Source of the DNA: Streptomyces zingiberis
GTDB lineage: Bacteria > Actinomycetota > Actinomycetes > Streptomycetales > Streptomycetaceae
Direction of reading: 5' to 3'
Length of the DNA stretch: 64,000 bases
NCBI RefSeq assembly: GCF_012034935.1
Contig: NZ_JAATEN010000005.1
Coordinates: forward strand, 62,001 to 126,000
The notes beneath the pieces were generated by a model. It made no database searches. It was not told where the DNA came from and was given only the letters and a program-made list of their open reading frames with translations. Position numbers and translations under genes: made by a program. Shown piece after piece: positions 26,611 through 36,153 of the stretch. Within the stretch, counting starts at the first letter, position 1, and the number at the start of each line of letters is the position of its first letter.

Positions 26611-27309
26611 TCAGCCCTCGTTCGCGGAGCGGGGGAAGGACACCTCGACGCGGCGGTTCTTCTTCCGCCCCTCCTCCGTGGAGTTGTCCGCGATCGGGAA
26701 CTGCTCGCCGTAGCCGCGGATGTCGAAGGTCACGCCCGAGTCGAGATCCTTGACGAGCTGTTTGTGCACCGCGTTGGCGCGCTTCTTGGACAGCACGTCG
26801 CCGTGCGCGGAGGAACCGAGGTTGTCCGTGAAGCCGAAGACCTGGACCCGCTGCGCGTCCTGGTTCTTGATCTCCTCGGCGATCTCGGCGATCCGGGCGT
26901 TCGCCCTGGAGTCGAGCTTGGCGCTGTCCTTGCCGAAGAGCACCTCCGCCTGGAGGGAGAAGGTGACGTCCGCGTTGGTGTCCTCACGGCGCTCCTCGCC
27001 GCCCAGGTCCTCGACCACGGACTTGATGTCGAGCACCTTCGCGTCGGCGAGCTGGGCACCGGCGACCATCTTGAGGTCGGGGTCGTCGGCGTCGATCTCG
27101 ACGGGCGGTGACGGGGTCACGGCCGCGCCGGGGCCCCCGGGAGCGCCGGGGGCGGTGGGGGTGGTGGGGTCGTCGTCCGCGCGGGCCAGGTCGGCCGTGT
27201 GCACCACGCCGAGCGCGGAGAGCGCCAGGACCAGGGCGACGGCGGTGGGGGCCCGCAACACGTGCGGCCGACGCAGCGGGAGACCGGGGTGAGGGCGAGT
27301 CGCGTTCAC
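26611..27309 (-). CDS. secreted OmpA-domain protein in the Tad locus
   Basis: A 232-residue exported protein. An N-terminal signal/anchor helix (about 17-42) and a Pro/Gly-rich linker precede an OmpA/MotB-like peptidoglycan-binding domain (about 110-228). The domain contains VLFGKDSAKLDS, VFGFTDNLGSS, LSKKRANAVHKQL and the terminal KKNRRVEVSF. Such domains bind diaminopimelate-containing wall peptides. In a Gram-positive this would tether the protein, and possibly the pilus machinery, to peptidoglycan (inference). The GTG start lies 7 bases after the stop of the lipoprotein gene, so the two are cotranscribed. Confidence 0.85.
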   Translation of the reverse strand: MNATRPHPGLPLRRPHVLRAPTAVALVLALSALGVVHTADLARADDDPTTPTAPGAPGGPGAAVTPSPPVEIDADDPDLKMVAGAQLADAKVLDIKSVVEDLGGEERREDTNADVTFSLQAEVLFGKDSAKLDSRANARIAEIAEEIKNQDAQRVQVFGFTDNLGSSAHGDVLSKKRANAVHKQLVKDLDSGVTFDIRGYGEQFPIADNSTEEGRKKNRRVEVSFPRSANEG

Positions 27310-27316
27310 GGGGCGC

Positions 27317-27916
27317 TCACTCGGTGATCTCTACGGTGGCGGAGTCGAACGTGGGCAGGGAGAACTCCACCTCGGTGGTGCCTTCGGGTGGGGCGGGGAA
27401 CTGGACGAAGAAGGGGACATCTTTGCCGGGGGCTACCTCGGTGATCCCGGTGGTGCACAAGCACCGTCCCTCCGTGTCCCGCAGGGTGTAGTAACGCTTC
27501 TTGCCCTTGTGATCCACAAGAGCAGCCCCACCGAGGGAGTAACCGTTACTCATGATCTCTTTCTCGTTACCCTGCCACTTGGTGGTGTCGAAATACGATT
27601 CCTTACCATCGTTCCGAACTGTTCCCTCAAGAGTCAGAAATCCGCCCGAATCCCGTTTCAGCACGTGGACGGCAAGGCTCATACCGCTCTCACCCTTGAG
27701 TTCAGCGATGGTCTCGGAGGGTCCGGACCCCTCCGATTCCCCTCCTTCCGGCTCGCCCGCACCGGAGTCCCTGCCGGAGTCCTCCTGTGCCGATGATTCT
27801 CCTGACGGCTTTTCATCACTGTCAGATCCACAACCGGCCACGGCAAGCACCAAGCTCGCCACAAGCGCTGCTGCGGCGGCTCCCCTTCGGGCCTTCGCCG
27901 TGTGCCGAATACTCAT
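27317..27916 (-). CDS. lipoprotein of unknown function
   Basis: A 199-residue lipoprotein. A signal peptide with lipobox LAVAGC (Cys29 lipidated) is followed by a Ser/Glu/Asp-rich linker to about residue 70. A beta-rich domain (about 75-199) carries TLEGTVRND, a GRCLCTTG pair of cysteines and a VPFFVQFPAPPEGTTEVEF strand, resembling immunoglobulin-like DUF4352 or telokin-type domains. Its tight linkage to the OmpA-domain gene suggests an accessory role in anchoring the Tad system. Not further identifiable. Confidence 0.8.
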   Translation of the reverse strand: MSIRHTAKARRGAAAAALVASLVLAVAGCGSDSDEKPSGESSAQEDSGRDSGAGEPEGGESEGSGPSETIAELKGESGMSLAVHVLKRDSGGFLTLEGTVRNDGKESYFDTTKWQGNEKEIMSNGYSLGGAALVDHKGKKRYYTLRDTEGRCLCTTGITEVAPGKDVPFFVQFPAPPEGTTEVEFSLPTFDSATVEITE

Positions 27917-27946
27917 GAAGCGTTCCTCTGCTCGTAGGTTCAGCGG

Positions 27947-28534
27947 TCACTCGGACAAGTGGACGGAGAAGAGGTCCGCCGCCTCCGGCAGCAGATCCAG
28001 GTCGTCGAGGTCAATGATCCAGTCGTCACCGTCACAGGAGAACTCCACGGCGTCCGTGTCGCCGGTTTCCACGCCACAGCGTGGTTCGACCACCGCCGTG
28101 GCGTCGGCCTCGCCATGCATGCTCTCCGTGCCGGGGACGATCGACTCACCGATCGTGAAGTCCGTGCGGATCGAGACGGTGCACTCGTCGAGCGCGCACT
28201 GACAGGAGGTCACACCGGAACGGTTCTTGGCGGCGAAGTCGGAGGCCGCCGCACAGGCGGGACCCGGGTCGGTGTCCCCGTTCCCTCCGAGCCAGTCCTC
28301 CCAGCCCCCGTCGCCTTCGAGGGCGTCGAGGAAACCGTCGGTCCACTGATCACGGAGTTCCTGAGCGGCGGCGAGCGCCGCGGCGTCCGCCGCCGTCTGG
28401 GCGCTGTTGCGGGTGGCCGCGGCCTGCCCCACCGCGAAGTAGGCGAACGCAAGAAAGAGCAGGCCCGCCACCACCATGATGTAGATGGGGAAGGCCTGCC
28501 CGGAGTCACCCGGTGAGCAGCGATCGCGTATCAC
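27947..28534 (-). CDS. TadG-like pilus assembly protein
   Basis: A 195-residue protein opening with VIRDRCSPGDSGQAFPIYIMVVAGLLF, a single membrane helix preceded by the GQAFP motif of TadE/TadG proteins. RNSAQTAADAAALAAAQE follows, the conserved start of the TadG-like extracytoplasmic part. The exterior domain contains five cysteines and several acidic stretches. The GTG start overlaps the stop of the Flp pilin gene (GTGA), so translation is coupled. It is probably a minor pseudopilin or periplasm-side component of the Tad machine. Confidence 0.8.
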   Translation of the reverse strand: MIRDRCSPGDSGQAFPIYIMVVAGLLFLAFAYFAVGQAAATRNSAQTAADAAALAAAQELRDQWTDGFLDALEGDGGWEDWLGGNGDTDPGPACAAASDFAAKNRSGVTSCQCALDECTVSIRTDFTIGESIVPGTESMHGEADATAVVEPRCGVETGDTDAVEFSCDGDDWIIDLDDLDLLPEAADLFSVHLSE

Positions 28535-28788
28535 CCGGACTTGATGCTGGAAATGGCTTGCATGATGCGGCTCAGGACCGCTTGCCCAATCCCCGATCCC
28601 GCGATCGCCCCGATGATCAGCACCACCACCAGGATGATGCCCAAGTATTCGAGGGCGGTCTGCCCCCGGTCCCCGCCGCCCGCGGCTCGGCGGGTCCGGG
28701 CGGTGATCGCCCTCACCGCCGTGTCCCGCCAGCCGCTCACGCGGACCAGCGTCCCGGCCGCGGCCTGCGCCAAGGTCTTGTTCGCCAT
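28531..28788 (-). CDS. Flp-family type IVb pilin
   Basis: An 85-residue prepilin. A 48-residue basic leader ends in GGGDRG, followed by QTALEYLGIILVVVLIIGAI, the Flp hydrophobic helix with Glu at +5 and adjacent Tyr. The short C-terminus follows directly, as in other Flp pilins. Cleavage after Gly by the prepilin peptidase at 23.8-24.6 kb is expected. The leader is longer than in Gram-negative Flp pilins, a common actinobacterial feature. GAGGAAGG precedes the ATG. This is presumably the major structural subunit. Confidence 0.88.
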   Translation of the reverse strand: MANKTLAQAAAGTLVRVSGWRDTAVRAITARTRRAAGGGDRGQTALEYLGIILVVVLIIGAIAGSGIGQAVLSRIMQAISSIKSG

Positions 28789-29048
28789 GGGACCTTCCTC
28801 CCGTGCCGGCCGGTCGTGCGCCGACCGGCGCATACGACACAGGCACAACAGACACACTCGTCTCCGACGGACCGTACGACGACCACTCGGCGGAGGGCGA
28901 GGGCCCAGGGGCCAACTTCCGGGCCCAGAGGGCGGAATACGCGGAGTACGCCGGACCCGCGCCGGGCGGCACGGGCCGGATCCGGCCGCCCCGGCGACGG
29001 GGACCCGGAAGCGAAGGGTGCGGAGTCCGCATCGCGCCTGTCCTCCGT

Positions 29049-29324
29049 TCAGCCATGGCCGCCGCCGGCGGGTCCGTGTTTCCGTTCTCCTCTGCCGAGC
29101 CAAGCCAGTATCGCTGCGGAACGAGTCGTGACGGAGAGTTTCGCGCAGATCCGGTCGATGTGGTTGTTCTTGACAGTCCGGTCACCGATGAAACCGGCGG
29201 CGGCGTTCTGGCGGCTGCTCAGGCCGGAGGCGATCGCTTCCCTCATTCCCGCCTCCCGGTGGCTCCGGCCGAAATCCGCGCGCGGCCCGCGAACAGAGGG
29301 CCGCTCCGCCTCCGACTGTGCCAT
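29049..29324 (-). pseudogene. orphan LuxR-type helix-turn-helix remnant in the Tad locus
   Basis: The frame encodes a NarL/LuxR-like DNA-binding domain: MREAIASGLSSRQNAAAG, then DRTVKNNHIDRICAKLSV and TTRSAAILAWLG. Compared with the usual TVKNHINRI pattern there is one extra Asn, and the ISE turn is altered to IGD. Receiver or sensor domains are absent, and no ribosome binding site precedes the ATG at 29324. It is probably a decayed regulator of the pilus cluster, though expression as a 91-residue protein cannot be excluded. The flanks (28789-29048 and 29325-29541) show no other gene. Confidence 0.5.
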
Positions 29325-29541
29325 AGGTGATTGCGCTTGCGAAGGGGGAGGTTGACGTTCCCGTCGTTCCGTCCACTCTTCTTCCCCTGTGCCCCGGGCC
29401 GGTCGGGGCCGGGAGGGAGCGGTGGGACCCCTGCGGCTGCCGTGTGCAGATGCACCGGCCAGACGTTTGCCGCCTGCCGTCGGCCGCCTGCCGCCTGCCG
29501 TCGGCCGCGTGCCGGGACGAGGCGATACCCGCACGGCCCGG

Positions 29542-30435
29542 TCACCCCCCGCCCAGCAGCGCCCCGAAGTCCACGCCCGAGCCGAAGACGAAACCGGCGA
29601 CCAGCAGGATCAGCGTCCCCGGCAGCATGAAGGTGGTCACCGTCAGCGTGGCCTTGGGCACGGCCCGGGCGGCCCGGCGCCGGGCGTTCTGGGCGTCGGT
29701 GCGGCGCATGTCGTTGGCGATCTGGATGAGGGTGTCCACGATGGGCGCGCCCAGTTCCTCACCCTGTTGCAGCGCGGTGACGAACATGGCGACCTGGTCG
29801 CTGTCGTTGCGCCGGCGCAGTTCGTCGAACGCCTCCCGGCGGCTGACGCCCATGTCCATCCGGCGCAGGGCGATCCGCAGTTCGTCGGCCCAGGGACCGC
29901 TGTACTGGTCGGCGACGCGTTCCAGCGCCTGCCGGAAGCTCAGTCCGGCGCTGACGACCACCGCGAGGACGTCGAGGAAGTCCGGCAGGGTGCGTTCGAT
30001 GTCGGCCCGGCGCTCGCGTACGGCGGCCCAGATCCCGGCCTCCACCCAGAAGAGGCCGAAGAGGACGAGGAGCACGGCCAGGACGAACTGGCCGCGCAGC
30101 AGCATCGCCAGCGCTCCGGTGAAGCCGATGAGCCCGTAGACGGCGCGCCGGGCGGCGTAGCGGTCGAGGGTGAGGCCGCCGGGGTTGCCGGCCCGGTCGA
30201 TGCGGCGGCGGACGCGGTCCGCGCGCCGTGGCCCCATCATGCGGAGCACCAGCGGCGCCCAGCGCATCCCGAGCCGGTCGACGGCCGACCCCACGGCCGT
30301 GGTGCGGGTGGCCCCGACCTCCAGAGCCACCCGCAGGTCGCCCGGGAGTTCCGTCTCCCGGCGGTAGAGCGCGACGCCGTGCACGAGGCCGACGGCGCTG
30401 AGCGCGGCGGCGCAGGCGAGCAGCAGGGCGGTCAT
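29542..30435 (-). CDS. Tad pilus inner-membrane platform protein TadC
   Basis: A 297-residue type II secretion F-family protein. It has an N-terminal membrane helix, two central helices (about 110-140) and the conserved cytoplasmic GspF domain (about 155-275) with DFLDVLAVVVSAGLSFRQALERVA and MFVTALQQGEELGAPIVDTL. A final helix closes the protein. It pairs with TadB to form the platform on which the CpaF ATPase acts. It is followed on the same strand by the LuxR remnant and the pilin. Confidence 0.9.
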   Translation of the reverse strand: MTALLLACAAALSAVGLVHGVALYRRETELPGDLRVALEVGATRTTAVGSAVDRLGMRWAPLVLRMMGPRRADRVRRRIDRAGNPGGLTLDRYAARRAVYGLIGFTGALAMLLRGQFVLAVLLVLFGLFWVEAGIWAAVRERRADIERTLPDFLDVLAVVVSAGLSFRQALERVADQYSGPWADELRIALRRMDMGVSRREAFDELRRRNDSDQVAMFVTALQQGEELGAPIVDTLIQIANDMRRTDAQNARRRAARAVPKATLTVTTFMLPGTLILLVAGFVFGSGVDFGALLGGG

Positions 30436-30501
30436 CGGCGGGCCCCTTCTCGTTCTCGGCGGTGTCCCCGGCGCGGGGGCGGGACGGGCCCGCGCCGCGC
30501 C

Positions 30502-31461
30502 TCAGACATGGATCCTGGACATGCGCCGGATCAGCACGAACCCCAGCGCGTAGAGCCCCAGGCTGATCACCACCGCGGCCTGCCCGTAGAAGGAGCCGGT
30601 CATCCGCTCCAGCGCGCCCGGCATCACCCGGTCCATCAGCAGCAGCGCGCCCAGCCCGAACGCCGGGACGGCGTAGGCGGTGACGGTGACCTGGGAGAGC
30701 TGGGTGCGGACCTCGCGCCGGGTCTCCTTGCGCTCCTCCAGCGTCTGGGTGAGGTTACGCAGCGAGCCGACGACGGTGCCGCCCGCCCGGTGGGAGAGGA
30801 CCAGGGTGGTGACGAGGACGGAGAGTTCGCGGGAGGGCAGCCGCTCCGCCATCTCGCCGAGCGCGTCGTCGACGGAGTGGCCGACGGCCAGCTTGTCGGC
30901 GACCCGCGCCAGTTCCTCGCCGGCCGGGGCCTCCATCTCCTCCGCGGCCATGGCCAGTGCCGTGCGCAGGGCCAGCCCGGCCTGGGTGGCGTTGGCCAGC
31001 ACCCGGGAGAGTTCGGGGAGCTGGTTGATGAACCGCTCGTTGCGGCGCGTCCGCTGCCAGCCGAGGAAGGCGTACCCGGCCCAGATGCCGATGAGCGCGG
31101 CGACCGGCCCGAAGAAGGCGGCGAGGAAGGAGGCCGCGATCAGCCAGAGGGCGGCGACGGAGGCCAGCAGGAGGACGAAGAACTCACCCGGGGTGGTGTC
31201 CAGTCCGGTGGCGGCCAGCCGCTGTTCCAGCCCGCGGCCGAGGCGGGTGCGGCGCAGCCGCCGGTCCACGCCGGTGAAGCGGCGCCCCCGGCCGCCACCG
31301 TCACTCGCGGTGGCGCCGGGGGCGGAGAGCCGGTCGATGAGGTCCTGCCGGCGGGCGCGCCCGGCGGCGTAGGCGTGCACGCCCGCGACGCCCAGCGCGC
31401 AGCAGAGCAGGGTGGCGCCGAGCGTCAGCAGCGGCAGGTTCGCGTTCACGGCCATGGTCAC
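30502..31461 (-). CDS. Tad pilus inner-membrane platform protein TadB
   Basis: A 319-residue type II secretion F-family protein with four membrane segments (about 8-28, 98-140 as a pair, and 270-310). The GspF core contains INQLPELSRVLANATQAGLALRTAL and LVTTLVLSHRAGGTVVGSLRNL. The GTG start at 31461 lies four bases after the stop of the cpaF-like gene; ATG at 31455 is an alternative. It should form the inner-membrane platform with TadC. Confidence 0.9.
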   Translation of the reverse strand: MTMAVNANLPLLTLGATLLCCALGVAGVHAYAAGRARRQDLIDRLSAPGATASDGGGRGRRFTGVDRRLRRTRLGRGLEQRLAATGLDTTPGEFFVLLLASVAALWLIAASFLAAFFGPVAALIGIWAGYAFLGWQRTRRNERFINQLPELSRVLANATQAGLALRTALAMAAEEMEAPAGEELARVADKLAVGHSVDDALGEMAERLPSRELSVLVTTLVLSHRAGGTVVGSLRNLTQTLEERKETRREVRTQLSQVTVTAYAVPAFGLGALLLMDRVMPGALERMTGSFYGQAAVVISLGLYALGFVLIRRMSRIHV

Positions 31462-31465
31462 GGCG

Positions 31466-32803
<1,338 letters not shown>

Positions 32804-32943
32804 GGTGTGCTCCTCGGGGTGGACAGGGTGCTCGGGGTGCTCGGGGTGGCGCTCTCGGCGCGGCGGGGGGCCGCGTGACGGTCCGCCGGCGGGGCCGCTG
32901 CCGGGGCCGCCACCGGGTTCCGCGTCCGGGCCGGTCACGGGCG

Positions 32944-33642
32944 TCAGTCGCGGGGCATGGTCGCGCTCCGCTCCACCGGGCCGAAGTCGCCGACGCCGGG
33001 GAGGAGGGACGGGATGGTGACGCGGGCGGTGGCGGTGACCTCCTCGTCCGGGCCGCCGACGCTGATGCTCGTCCCGTCGGCGAGCCACCCGCTGATCGCG
33101 GCCCGCCCCGCCGCCACCGGGTCCACGTCGGACTCCTGGTACGAGGCGGTACGGGCGGCGGCCCGCGCCGCCGTCCCGGCCTGGGAGGCGGCGTACGCGA
33201 CGACGCCGAGCTGGATCGTGGCGAACGCGACGAGCAGCAGGACGGGCACGAACCCGATGAACTCCACGGCCACCTGGCCCCGGTCACGCCCGGGCCGGCG
33301 CGGGCCCGGCGACCGTCCGGCGCGCGCCGGCGGGCCGCCGTGGCCGCGCCGCTCCGGCGCGCCGGCCGTCCGGCGCGCGGCCGGACCCGGGCGGCGGGTC
33401 CGGGCGAACGCCCCGGCCCACGCCGTCCATCGGGCCCGGGCAGGCTGCGGCGCCCGCACCCGCGCCAGGTCCGGCGTCCAGCCCCGGGCGGGGTCCGGCG
33501 GGCCCGCCGTGGCGGGCGGGCCCGCACTTCGGTCCGTTCCCGCCATCCCTGCTGCCCGCACCGGCCCCGCCGGCCCCGCCGGCCCTGCCGTTCCCGCTGT
33601 CCCCGCCATCCCTGCTGCCCCTGCCGTCCCCGCCGTCGTCAT
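32944..33642 (-). CDS. TadE-like pseudopilin with long low-complexity leader
   Basis: A 232-residue protein. The TadE motif GQVAVEFIGFVPVLLLVAFA, a membrane helix with Glu at +5, begins only near residue 118. It is followed by about 110 extracytoplasmic residues (AGTAARAAARTASY and so on). The leader consists of a collagen-like Gly-Ala-Thr/Pro repeat (about 1-45) and an Arg/Pro-rich stretch. The start used is the ATG overlapping the stop of the CpaE-TadE gene (ATGA); a later start cannot be excluded. If the start is right, this prepilin leader is extraordinarily long. Confidence 0.75.
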   Translation of the reverse strand: MTTAGTAGAAGMAGTAGTAGPAGPAGPVRAAGMAGTDRSAGPPATAGPPDPARGWTPDLARVRAPQPARARWTAWAGAFARTRRPGPAARRTAGAPERRGHGGPPARAGRSPGPRRPGRDRGQVAVEFIGFVPVLLLVAFATIQLGVVAYAASQAGTAARAAARTASYQESDVDPVAAGRAAISGWLADGTSISVGGPDEEVTATARVTIPSLLPGVGDFGPVERSATMPRD

Positions 33643-35276
33643 GGCCGGCCCTCCTCCGCCGCTCCGGCCTCGCCGGTGATCGTCACCGGGAAGTCCACCG
33701 TCCCGGGGAAGAGGACGGGTACCGGTAAGGCCACCCGGGCCTTCCACAGCCCGTCCGCGCGGGAGCAGCCGATCGACGCGCCGTCCCGCCAGGCCCCCGG
33801 CAGATCGGCCCGCGCGGCCTCCTGGCAGGCGGCGGCGCTCCGTTCGGCGGTGGCGGTGCGCGCGGCCCGGTCCGCGGCGTGCCCGGCCAGGGCGTAGGTG
33901 TAGCCGGTGAGCGCGCACTGCCAGCACAGGATCAGGACGACGACCAGCACCGGCACCATGCCCAGGAATTCCACCGCGACCTGCCCGCTGTCGCCGCCGC
34001 GGCGCCGCCGCAGCAGCGAGAGGGCGCCCCGGTCGCCGTACTTCTCCAGCGCCTTCCCCCGGGCCTGGCGCGAGCCGCGCCCGCCACGGGCGGCGGTGGC
34101 ACCGGACGCGTCGGCGAGCCCCAGCTCCGCGGCGAGCGCCCACAGCGCCTGCTTGACCGTGGAGCGGTCGTCGAGGTCCTGCAACCGCCCGGCGTCCACG
34201 GACGGCTGGAGCTCCTTGAAGGCGGCCGGGACGGCGGTCCGGGCGGCCCGGGTGCCGGTGATCCGCTCGACCAGCGGCGGCTGGATCTCCGAGCCGCGGG
34301 TCTGCCGGTTGACGACGGTGAGGGTCTCCTCGGCCTTGCGGATCTGCAACCGGTCCCAGAGCCGGACCAGCCGTTTCGCGGCCCGCACGGCCACCACGTC
34401 GGGCGTGGTCACCATCACCGCCAGGTCGGACATCTCCACGGCCGCCGCGTTGGCCGCGTTCATCTGGGTGCCGCAGTCGATGACCACCACCTGGTAGCGG
34501 GTCCGCAGCGAGCTGACGATCTGCCGGGCCGCCCGGTCGGTGACCTCCTCGCCGCGCTCCCCCTCCGCCGGGGCGAGCAGCAGGCCGAGCCCGGTGGGGT
34601 GGTCGCAGACGGCCTCCTGGAGGACGCGCGGGGAGATGTCGCTTATCTGCGCGAGGTCCACCACCGAGCGGCGGAACTGCACATCGAGGTACGAGGCGAT
34701 GTCACCGGACTGGAGGTCCATGTCGACCAGGGCGGCGCTCCGCCCGGCGGCGCGGGCCGCCAGCGCGAGCTGGACGGCGGTGACGGTGGTGCCGACACCG
34801 CCCTTGGCCCCGGTGACGGTGACGACGGTGCCGCCCGGGCCGCCCGGCCCCTCCGCGGGGGCGCCCAGATGGCGGCGCACGCCGGTGGCCCACTGCGCCG
34901 CGCCCTGGACCCGGGCGGACAGCTCCTCGTAGCTCAGCGGCAGCCCGACGAGGCCGCGCGCGCCGGAGTCCATCGCGGCCTGGAAGAGCTGCGGCCCGGC
35001 GTCGGCGGAGACGAGGACCACCCCGACCGCGGGAAAGCGGAGCGTCGTCTCCCGGATGAGGTCCAGGGCGGGCACCGGGCCGATCCGCTCATGGACCAGG
35101 ACGACCTCGGGCAGTTCGTCGACGGACTCGGCGGCGAGCCGGGCGAGGGTGTCGAGCAGGGTCGTGGAGTCGCCCACCGGCGGCGCGGGCTCGGTGTCCG
35201 GGAGCTGGCCGATGAGCGTGGTGAGGGAGCGGGCGGCGTCCGTGTCGCCCACGGCCGGGAGGATTCTGGTGGTCAT
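33639..35276 (-). CDS. CpaE/TadZ-type ATPase fused to a TadE pseudopilin domain
   Basis: A single uninterrupted frame of 545 residues. Residues 1-125 form a receiver-like domain (VVLVHERIGPVPALDLI, VVLVSADAG) and 148-400 a ParA/MinD-type ATPase with deviant Walker A VTGAKGGVGTT, LVDMDLQSGD and VVVIDCGT. An Arg-rich linker follows, then at 431-432 a prepilin-type site, DSG before QVAVEFLGMVPVLVVVLIL, and a complete TadE exterior domain. In most Tad loci cpaE and tadE are separate genes. Cleavage by the prepilin peptidase would separate ATPase from pseudopilin (inference). It is followed by a second TadE gene through an ATGA overlap. Confidence 0.88.
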   Translation of the reverse strand: MTTRILPAVGDTDAARSLTTLIGQLPDTEPAPPVGDSTTLLDTLARLAAESVDELPEVVLVHERIGPVPALDLIRETTLRFPAVGVVLVSADAGPQLFQAAMDSGARGLVGLPLSYEELSARVQGAAQWATGVRRHLGAPAEGPGGPGGTVVTVTGAKGGVGTTVTAVQLALAARAAGRSAALVDMDLQSGDIASYLDVQFRRSVVDLAQISDISPRVLQEAVCDHPTGLGLLLAPAEGERGEEVTDRAARQIVSSLRTRYQVVVIDCGTQMNAANAAAVEMSDLAVMVTTPDVVAVRAAKRLVRLWDRLQIRKAEETLTVVNRQTRGSEIQPPLVERITGTRAARTAVPAAFKELQPSVDAGRLQDLDDRSTVKQALWALAAELGLADASGATAARGGRGSRQARGKALEKYGDRGALSLLRRRRGGDSGQVAVEFLGMVPVLVVVLILCWQCALTGYTYALAGHAADRAARTATAERSAAACQEAARADLPGAWRDGASIGCSRADGLWKARVALPVPVLFPGTVDFPVTITGEAGAAEEGRP

Positions 35277-35283
35277 CCGTGCC

Positions 35284-35994
35284 TCACTTGTCCCCGTCGA
35301 GGGTGTACGTGCGGTCGCCGGGGCGGATGGACTCCGTGGTGCCCGGCGCGACCAGGGCGAGCCGGACGTGGGAGGCGAAGGACTCGGCGTAGGCGACGCG
35401 CTGGGCGTCGAGCGTGCCGAGGGCGAAGGTGATCGGCACCGCCTCGGTGGTGCGGCCGTTGCGCCGGTCCTCGCTGTCCCGCTCGAAGGGGGCGAGCCGG
35501 CCGACGTCGATGACCTCGGCGTTCTCGACGATCACCTTGGACTGGGGCCGCTCGCCCTCCTCCGCGCCGTCGAAGGTGGCGTAGATGTTGACGCGGGCGC
35601 CGGGACGGATCTTGCCGGCCACCCCCGTCGCCGCGTCGATCATGATGGCGATCTCCTGCTCACCGTCCTCCAGCGCCGGGCGCTCCACGATCATGTCGCG
35701 CTGGAGCAGCGAGCCCTTGCGGAGCGGGGTGAGCGCGATCTTGCCGTCGAGGTCGCGGAGATCGGTGACGGCGGTCTCCGGCAGCCACCGCTCCGGCACG
35801 CTGATCCGCTCGAACTGCGCCGCGGACAGCCGCTCGTAGGGCCGTATGTCGGTCTTCACCTCGTAGGCCGCCGTCTCCGGGCCGACCTTGGACTGCACGT
35901 CGCCGATGACCGCCAGCACGCCGGCGAAGACACCGGCCGCGCAGAGGACGGAGAGCAGCAGGAGGATCACTCCGCGGCGCTGACGTGAGTTCAT
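35284..35994 (-). CDS. SAF-domain pilus assembly protein CpaB/RcpC-like
   Basis: A 236-residue protein. One N-terminal membrane helix (about 8-32) is followed by a SAF domain (about 45-105; IRPYERLSAAQFERISVPERWLP across two strands, then LRKGSLLQRDM). The RcpC/CpaB region includes MIDAATGVAGKIRPGARVNIYATF. CpaB links the Tad inner machinery to the exterior, where it may bind wall polymers. It lies seven bases before the CpaE-TadE gene, so they are in one operon. Confidence 0.88.
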   Translation of the reverse strand: MNSRQRRGVILLLLSVLCAAGVFAGVLAVIGDVQSKVGPETAAYEVKTDIRPYERLSAAQFERISVPERWLPETAVTDLRDLDGKIALTPLRKGSLLQRDMIVERPALEDGEQEIAIMIDAATGVAGKIRPGARVNIYATFDGAEEGERPQSKVIVENAEVIDVGRLAPFERDSEDRRNGRTTEAVPITFALGTLDAQRVAYAESFASHVRLALVAPGTTESIRPGDRTYTLDGDK

Positions 35995-36153
35995 GGACGT
36001 ATGACCTCGTTCGGGAAGGTGTCCGGGCGGGACTCGGGGGCTGGGGCTCGGGGCTGGGAACTCGAGGGGCTTGGGGCTCGGGGTGTTCGTGCGGAGGGCT
36101 CGGGCGGGCCAGGGGCGGACGGAGCGGACGGGCCCAGGCCGGGCGCGCGGGGG

